DNA of 64,000 nucleotides. Origin: Toxonevra muliebris (Eukaryota > Arthropoda > Insecta > Diptera > Pallopteridae). Positions 59,501 through 64,000 of the stretch are shown one piece after another (position 1 is the stretch's first letter; each line of letters starts with the position of its first letter). The translations under genes were made by a program, and so were the position numbers. Location of the stretch: positions 75,892,400 through 75,956,399 of the forward strand of contig OY829328.1 of the NCBI GenBank assembly GCA_963691655.1, given 5' to 3'. A model generated the notes under the pieces. It had not been told where the DNA came from. It ran no database searches and saw only the letters and a program-made list of their open reading frames with translations.

Positions 59501-61653
59501 TGCTCGATTGATTGTTTTGCACTTACCGTGTAACACACGCGTTTTTTGATATTTTTTTTTTCTTTTTCAAGTTTTTATTTAATTTTAATTTATATTTTTT
59601 AGTTTTTCTATCTTTTTATTAGTTTTTTAAGCTCTTTTTACAGCACTTTAACAAGAATCCACAGCACTTTAACAAGAATCTAAGATGGCCGCGCAGCACC
59701 ACAGCAAACTTTTAAAAAGCTTTTCACAATTAATTTTGTTTTTTAATTTAAATTATTTTTAAGAAATGAATCGTTTTTTTTTTTTGCGTTAGTCACTTTA
59801 ATTATTTTTACTTATTATTTTCTGCCTTTGTGCGCATCACAAACTTACCAGCACACGGCACTGCTCTCACGGCACTTAAATTACTGATGCAATAATGATA
59901 TTCGTTCGAATGAGATTCGAATATCGAATTAATAATGGGTTGGTTCAATGTTTTGCTCGAAGGACCATGTTCGGGGTATGCTGAGTTGCATGCCCTTTTG
60001 TTTAATGATTTTTAAATGTTTTTAGTTATAATTTGGAATTTTTTGTTATAAAAAAAAAAACAAATTGTGAGTCAATTATTCCATTATAATGAGAGTCAAT
60101 TTATTAAATTATAAATTTTAAATAACTAGATGAAGTGCTAACCGGTAACTTTTTTTGTTGGTTGATAAGAGATGATGACGACCTCGATAGTCTAGTGGGT
60201 AGTGCACTAGACTTTCATCTGGGAAGTTCGGGTTCGATTCCCGTCTTCGTCTGGTGGTTTAACCTCGTGTAAAATATATATCATATATAGAGTTTTAAAA
60301 TTTCAGAACTTTGTTATTTTTTTGTTTGTGAAGTTCATGGTTGAATCAACAAAATTTACAGTAACTAACATTGCCACCTGTGCTATTCGTACGTCTCTAT
60401 TACTTAATCCAAAATTTTTAATAAAATATATATTTTAAGAAATTAATTTGAGTAATTATAATTTTTTAGCAAATAATATTGGTATATCACGAGAATGTTA
60501 CACACATCCATGGACTGATTGGAGTGAATGTTCAGCCCAATGTGGAGAGGGAAGAAAATTTCGAACGCGAGTCTTCAAACAACCGGAAATTGCTAAAATG
60601 TATAATTGTGACCATGTGATAAGACGAGAGGATAGTTTATGTCGTATGAGTAATTGTAGATCTGAACCTGAGCAAACATTTAATTATAATACAAACCCCG
60701 AACAAACATTTGCTTATAATGCAAGGCCCGAACAGACATTTGCTTATAATGCAAGGCCCGAACAAACATTCGCTTATAATGCAAGGCCCGAACAAACATT
60801 TGCTTATAATGCAAAGCCCGAACAAACATTTGCTTATAATGCACAGCCCGAACAAACATTTGCTTATAATGCAAAGCCCGAACAAACATTTGCTTATAAT
60901 GCAAAGCCCGAACAAACATTTGCTTATAATGCAAGGCCCGAACAAACATTCGCTTATAATGCAAGGCCCGAACAAACATTTGGAGCTGTAGATAATGAAG
61001 AGGAACGTTATGGACAAGCAGAATGTGAGCTAACCCCTTGGAGCCAATGGTCCCAGTGTAATGAAACATGTGGTCAAGGTGTAATGACTAAAGAACGACG
61101 TTATATAAATCCAATGGCAGCGATTAAGTGTCGAGTAAGTAAGAGAGGGAAAGAGAAAGCGAAATAAAATATAATTAAATCTGTTTTTCTTTCTTTCTAG
61201 ACTGTAAGATATGAAAAATTGCAAGACTTTAAACCTTGTGTTGGTAATTATTGTTTGGATAAAATAGATGACTCAGATGGCGGTGATTATGATACCGAAC
61301 GAGAAAGAGTTGGTTATGAAAATAATGCGAAAGTAGTTGAAAATGAATATATACCATATTCACAGCAAGTAAATAATATTGAAGAACCCGAAGAAGCTGT
61401 AATTGGTTATAGTAAATGTTTTGTTCAATTAAAAAAAAGTACCTGCTATAATCTTGTGGTTATCAAAAATGCTTGGAGTTATGATTTATGTGAAAATGAG
61501 TGTAAACTGTATGGATTCGATGGTTGCTATCCGAATGTTAATACATTTGATACATTCGAACAATGTGAATTGGAATGCAAAAAATCAGAATATGATAATC
61601 AATTGAGAATAATACAAGATAGATATTGTTCGAGGGATGTTCGTTTCAATTGA
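53392..61653 (+). CDS. fat-spondin: fat-spondin / F-spondin-like secreted protein (7 exons)
   Basis: Extracellular-matrix protein of the F-spondin group. Exons: 53392-53566, 56009-56406, 56476-56688, 56748-57002, 57068-57239, 60470-61134, 61201-61653. All junctions are GT-AG and the phases (1,0,0,0,1,0) join into 776 codons plus TGA. Domains: signal peptide about 1-20; Reeler about 22-190 (NAFNGQRFISFILAL, VDVVWVAPDQPGTGCV); Spondin_N about 191-400 (GTWSRNLHPTDFP, PSPDWIVGFSGLELC, YPWDVGTDAG); TSP1 about 413-466 (PWTDWSECSAQCGEG); eleven-fold PEQTF linker 471-575; second TSP1 about 588-645 (PWSQWSQCNETCGQG); Kunitz-like 699-752. This matches Drosophila fat-spondin in domain order (from family knowledge). 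The exon structure is inferred without transcripts. Confidence 0.9.
54330..55640 (+). mobile_element. jockey-like non-LTR relic in fat-spondin intron 1
   Basis: Same strand as the host gene. The RT domain begins with KIVFIPKPG and SRPISLTSFLLKNLKRMAE, continues with QHAYHNAIFDSM and WIHAFQRLRRKNDVSV, and after a frameshift has the catalytic core YADDVSVL (about 54857-54885). RNase H traces (CSDNQVALKAL) and a damaged C-terminal block (PNPTCQSSLEDHDSAEHYLC) follow. Several stops and shifts make it inactive. It differs from the relic at 49203. Confidence 0.85.
56009..56406 (+). CDS. fat-spondin: fat-spondin exon 2: Reeler domain
   Basis: Acceptor TTTCAG, donor GAGGTATAC. Encodes most of the Reeler domain, including the Cys of SPNCINM and the W.AP..GTGCV.IRATL core, and ends in the acidic segment and CCACDEARYE. 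Confidence 0.88.
56476..56688 (+). CDS. fat-spondin: fat-spondin exon 3: Spondin_N, part 1
   Basis: Phase 0 at both ends, 71 codons: LTFEGTWSRNLHPTDFPAKG, then FSDIMGASHVSNYRFWEYG and ATDGMRELAEHGS, a strong match to the start of Spondin_N. Confidence 0.92.
56748..57002 (+). CDS. fat-spondin: fat-spondin exon 4: Spondin_N, part 2
   Basis: Phase 0 at both ends, 85 codons. Carries PSPDWIVGFSGLELC, the paired CMANCTW cysteines and YPWDVGTDAGPTYT, the most conserved block of Spondin_N. Confidence 0.93.
57068..57239 (+). CDS. fat-spondin: fat-spondin exon 5: end of Spondin_N
   Basis: Encodes AADQPQIPPDVIRRMRSDFP, then PFYDPTGAPMKPLAILTIKR, typical of the Spondin_N C-terminal edge. The donor T|GTAAGT leaves phase 1. 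Confidence 0.88.
57240..57789. other. fat-spondin intron 5, first part
   Basis: AT-rich intron sequence with poly-T at 57345-57360. Nothing recognised. Confidence 0.5.
57790..58769. mobile_element. Candidate MITE in fat-spondin intron 5
   Basis: Ends are CAGGGACCGAAAATAAT (57790) and, reverse-complemented, CAGGGACGTAATCATTAT (to 58769). Both continue to a shared ATGAAAAAAATCAA. Inside, a block of about 185 bp containing GCTCTGTTGGAATCAG, TCTGAGCATTCCCACCTG and TATCTGTTTGCTCAG is directly repeated (57896-58080, 58085-58265). Part of it appears again inverted at about 58530-58700, so the element can fold. CAGGG ends suggest a hAT relative, but no 8-bp duplication is visible at the borders. Confidence 0.55.
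58770..60170. other. fat-spondin intron 5, second part
   Basis: AT-rich. It contains a GC-richer direct repeat of about 66 bp (CGCTGCTTTCGTTTGCAAGC at 59347, CGCTGCTTTCGCTTGCAGGC at 59412) and a doubled CAGCACTTTAACAAGAATC (59642, 59662). The frames at 59263-59549 over the first repeat look non-genic. Confidence 0.5.
60171..60262 (+). repeat. tRNA-Glu-derived SINE-like copy 3 (fat-spondin intron 5)
   Basis: Best-preserved copy: A-box region GTCTAGTGGGTAGTGC, anticodon-loop-like CTTTCAT (TTC), intact B box GGTTCGATTCC (60231-60241). The 7-bp acceptor stem does not pair, and the CGTCTTCGTCTGGTGGTTTAA tail is shared with the other copies, so it is not called as a functional tRNA. Confidence 0.7.
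60470..61134 (+). CDS. fat-spondin: fat-spondin exon 6: TSP1, repeat linker, TSP1
   Basis: Acceptor TTTTTTAG, donor CGA|GTAAGT. Encodes TSP1-1 (CYTHPWTDWSECSAQCGEG), the PEQTFAYNA linker, and TSP1-2 up to KCR. The 222-codon frame is continuous. Confidence 0.92.
60667..60981 (+). repeat. 30-bp coding minisatellite (PEQTFAYNAR/K)
   Basis: Ten and a half nearly identical 30-bp units (consensus starts GCAARGCCCGAACAAACATT). They encode eleven PEQTF and ten Tyr-containing decapeptides between the two TSP1 domains. Variation is limited to Arg/Lys/Gln codons and a silent TTC/TTT. The reverse-strand frames over it are shadows. Confidence 0.95.
61201..61653 (+). CDS. fat-spondin: fat-spondin exon 7: TSP1 end and Kunitz-like domain
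   Basis: Acceptor TTTCTAG. It completes TSP1-2 (CVGNYC), passes an acidic stretch, and encodes a Kunitz-like module (699-752) with cysteine spacing 8, 18, 7, 12, 3 and the YGFDGC and NTFDTFEQCELEC motifs. The usual second gap is 15, so this one is three longer and holds an extra Cys (DLC). P1 would be Tyr. Ends at TGA 61651-61653. Confidence 0.9.
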   Translation, partial: TVRYEKLQDFKPCVGNYCLDKIDDSDGGDYDTERERVGYENNAKVVENEYIPYSQQVNNIEEPEEAVIGYSKCFVQLKKSTCYNLVVIKNAWSYDLCENECKLYGFDGCYPNVNTFDTFEQCELECKKSEYDNQLRIIQDRYCSRDVRFN

Positions 61654-61893
61654 GTGGAATTTACTCTCACTTAAAAGAGAGCAATAATTTTGATTGGTCA
61701 ATTGAAAGTGTAGCGTGAGATATTTTCTCTCTGCGTTTGATTGTGACTTTATGTGATTGGTTGAAAAGAATATGGTTGGGAAGTTTGGTTAAATTGAGTT
61801 TGAATGAACTAACCAGCTCACATTTAATTAACTAATGTATTTCATTAATATAATGTATTTATCTACATATACATATACTATATACATACTATA

Positions 61894-61907
61894 AATAAAT
61901 AAATAAA
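61894..61907 (+). promoter_or_regulatory. Polyadenylation signals of fat-spondin
   Basis: Three overlapping AATAAA hexamers, about 240 bases after the stop codon. Confidence 0.7.
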
Positions 61908-62499
61908 GGTGTAAATTGTAAGTGGACAAAGTGTTTTTGTTTTTCTACAATACAATGCAAATATTTGCTGATTTTTAAGGATATTATAGATCCTAATTAC
62001 TGTCAGTTGGCTAAAGCAAAGAGTTAGTACAGAGTATTCGCAAATGCTGTCACTTTTTTTTTAGTGTACCGCCTTTATCATGAAGTTGCCTGTTAGAATT
62101 ACTCAAAGTTTTCTTTCGCGGGTTCTATCGTCTGTTTTCGCCTAAATAAAACAATTGGCTAGTTAAGCTAAATTACTTAGTCTAAGTATCAGCATCGAAG
62201 TTATCTGTATTTAGTTGCCTAACTTTTTTTCATTTTGAGCTCCTGTGTTAGGTGAGATTGCATATATTTGTCCTTAACCTTTTCACTGTGACTGACCTCA
62301 ATAGAGACAAAAAATTTTCGCGCCACTTATTCGACTTGATCGCATTAGCAGCATCTAAAAAAAAAAATAACTGTACCCAAGATGATATGAATGTCAGCGG
62401 GTATTCTAAAGTTTTTGTTTTCAAATCTTCTGTCAAAATTAAAAAATTCAAAATGCCCGTTTCAAATGGAGACCAATAAAATGTAAAAGTTAACGAACC
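61908..62499. other. Intergenic, no gene seen
   Basis: AT-rich; nothing recognised. Confidence 0.5.
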
Positions 62500-63620
62500 T
62501 GGCTGAAATTTCTTACACGGGGTTTTTTTGGATCGCTGAATCCGAATTTTTAGTCAAAATTTAAAAACTCAAAATAGTGACCTAAAAAATTTTGAGTAAA
62601 CGCATCTCATTTAATACTTATTTTGAGATTTTTTGGATTGCTGAATCCGTATCTTGGTTAACATTTAAAAATCGTTGATTAAAATTTAAAAATCCAAAAT
62701 TACACCTTCAAAATGACGACCAAAAAAGTTTTAAATAAGCGAATATGGCTAAAAAACCTTACTTGGGATTTTTTGGGTCACTGAATGAGAATCTTTGGTC
62801 AAAATTTTAAAAATCAAAATCGCGGCTTCAAAATAGCAGCCAAACGAACTCAAAAAATAACGAATTTGGTTAGAAAATATTTACTGGACGGTTTTTGGGG
62901 TCTCTTGAACTCGAATCTGCGGACAAAATTCAAATATTCTAAATAGCGGCTTCAAAATGGAAGCCGAAAAAATTCAAAAATTAAAGAATTTGGTTGAAAA
63001 TGATTAATTTGTTATGTTAAAATGTTAAATTTTAAAATTTCAAAAAAGGCGGCTTCAAAATGGCGACCAAAAAAAATTGTAAGTACACGAATCTAGCTTA
63101 AATGCTAACTCAGGGGTTTTTTGGGTCGCTGAATCTGAATCTTCGGTCAACATTGAAAAATTCAAAATGGCGTCTTCAAAATGGCAGCCAAAAAAATCAA
63201 AGCCTATTAATTTTAATAATTAGTTAACGGAATTGATTGAAAATACTTGCTCGGCGGTTTTTGTGGTCGCTGAATCCGAATCTTCGGACGAAATTTAAGA
63301 ATTCAAAATGGCGACCAACAAAATTTTAAGTAAACGAATCTCGCTTAAAATGCTCGATAGTTTTTGGGGTAGCTGAATCTGAATCTTTGGACAAAATTTA
63401 AAAATTCAAAATGGCGGCTTCAACATTTCAGCCAAAAAATTCAAAAGTTAACGAATTTGCTTGAAAATGTTTACTCAACGATTTTTGGGGTCGCTTAATC
63501 CGAATCTTTAACCAAAATGTGAATAGAATGAAATTCAAAATGGCGGCTTAAAATATCTTTTTTGGGTCGCTGAATCCGAATCTTTCGTCAAAATTTAAAA
63601 ATTCAAAAAGACGGCTTCAA
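62500..63620. repeat. Tandem repeat of ~105-140 bp with GGGTCGCTGAATCCGAATCT motif
   Basis: About eight to nine diverged units. Each has a TTTTTGGGGTCGCTGAATCC phrase, GGTCAAAATTTAAAAATTC, and AAAATGGCGGCTTCAAAATG followed by a CAAAAAATTC stretch. Non-coding. A distant, inverted relative is at 48000-48400. Confidence 0.85.
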
Positions 63621-64000
63621 CATGGAACAAATTTTTTATAGCACAGTTTTGGCACAAAAACTTTATTTTCACTGCACTGTTAACGGGCTAAAGAGATATC
63701 GCACCATTTTAAATCTTCCAATTTGGGTGTAGAATGATTTGTTTTCTTGCTGATGATGGAGCACCATTCTTCTTTTCATATTTGGAATAGGTTTTTTTGG
63801 CAAAGCGCTTTAATGTGAGTATTCGTTCACAGAAGTGCTGATGAAGTGAGTGTTGATTAGGATCATGCATTGGCACATAATGGACATACAGTGCTATATT
63901 ACATTTGCCAAAGGGAATCGGCGAGATATATTTCTACACTGAAGAAATTGGTTTGTTTCTAATCGAGGGTTTTTTTTTAGTAGGATTTTAATTTTATACA
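63621..64000. other. Window end, no gene seen
   Basis: No coding or repeat structure recognised. Confidence 0.45.

Noticed and set aside
59263..59549. Two overlapping Leu/Cys-rich frames
   Set aside because: Generated by a duplicated GC-richer 66-bp block in a spondin intron, with no supporting motif.
60171..60262. Functional tRNA-Glu gene
   Set aside because: The acceptor stem does not pair, and sequence outside the tRNA is shared with two other copies.
60667..60981. CRISPR-like direct repeats
   Set aside because: The 30-bp units are contiguous without spacers and lie inside a eukaryotic coding exon.
60637..61069. Reverse-strand frames of about 126 and 129 residues
   Set aside because: Shadows of the coding minisatellite in fat-spondin exon 6.

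Overview
This is nuclear DNA from an insect, most likely a higher fly (Brachycera). It is AT-rich, has GT-AG introns, carries fly-type immune-recognition genes, and is full of decayed transposons (jockey-like non-LTR, Tc1/mariner, hAT, piggyBac-like). The order is inferred from gene content; the species cannot be named from the sequence alone.

Left part (1-24 kb): a minus-strand tandem array of single-exon GNBP / beta-1,3-glucan recognition protein genes. Four are intact (432-1928, 13023-14480, 15193-16689, 18362-19852) and two are pseudogenes (9890-11337 and 22090-23462). All encode, or once encoded, a secreted protein with an N-terminal glucan-binding domain and a C-terminal GH16-like domain whose catalytic glutamates are gone. 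Paralogues also share their 3' flanks, their core promoter (TTTAAA box plus TCAGTTC initiator) and an upstream block, so the duplicated unit was larger than the gene. MITEs, mariner relics and degenerate minisatellites fill the spaces between copies.

Middle part (24-53 kb): no convincing host gene in about 29 kb. It holds two 12-bp-period arrays in opposite orientation (29.5-31.0 and 36.2-37.5 kb), several degenerate arrays built on an AAATTCAGACCA-like unit, a nested palindromic (foldback-like) array at 44.1-45.9 kb, non-LTR retrotransposon fragments, tRNA-derived SINE-like copies, and a hAT-type element inserted in a retrotransposon with a perfect 8-bp target duplication. A sister hAT copy lies at 4.6 kb.

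Right part (53-62 kb): one plus-strand seven-exon gene for a fat-spondin / F-spondin-like secreted protein: signal peptide, Reeler, Spondin_N, TSP1, a decapeptide-repeat linker encoded by a 30-bp minisatellite, a second TSP1, and a Kunitz-like domain. The splice phases join into a 776-residue reading frame. Introns 1 and 5 contain transposon relics. A tandem repeat with a roughly 105-140 bp period follows to the end.

The GNBP cluster and the spondin gene are both extracellular. GNBPs are pattern-recognition proteins of innate immunity. The spondin is a matrix protein, and nothing in the sequence links the two functionally.
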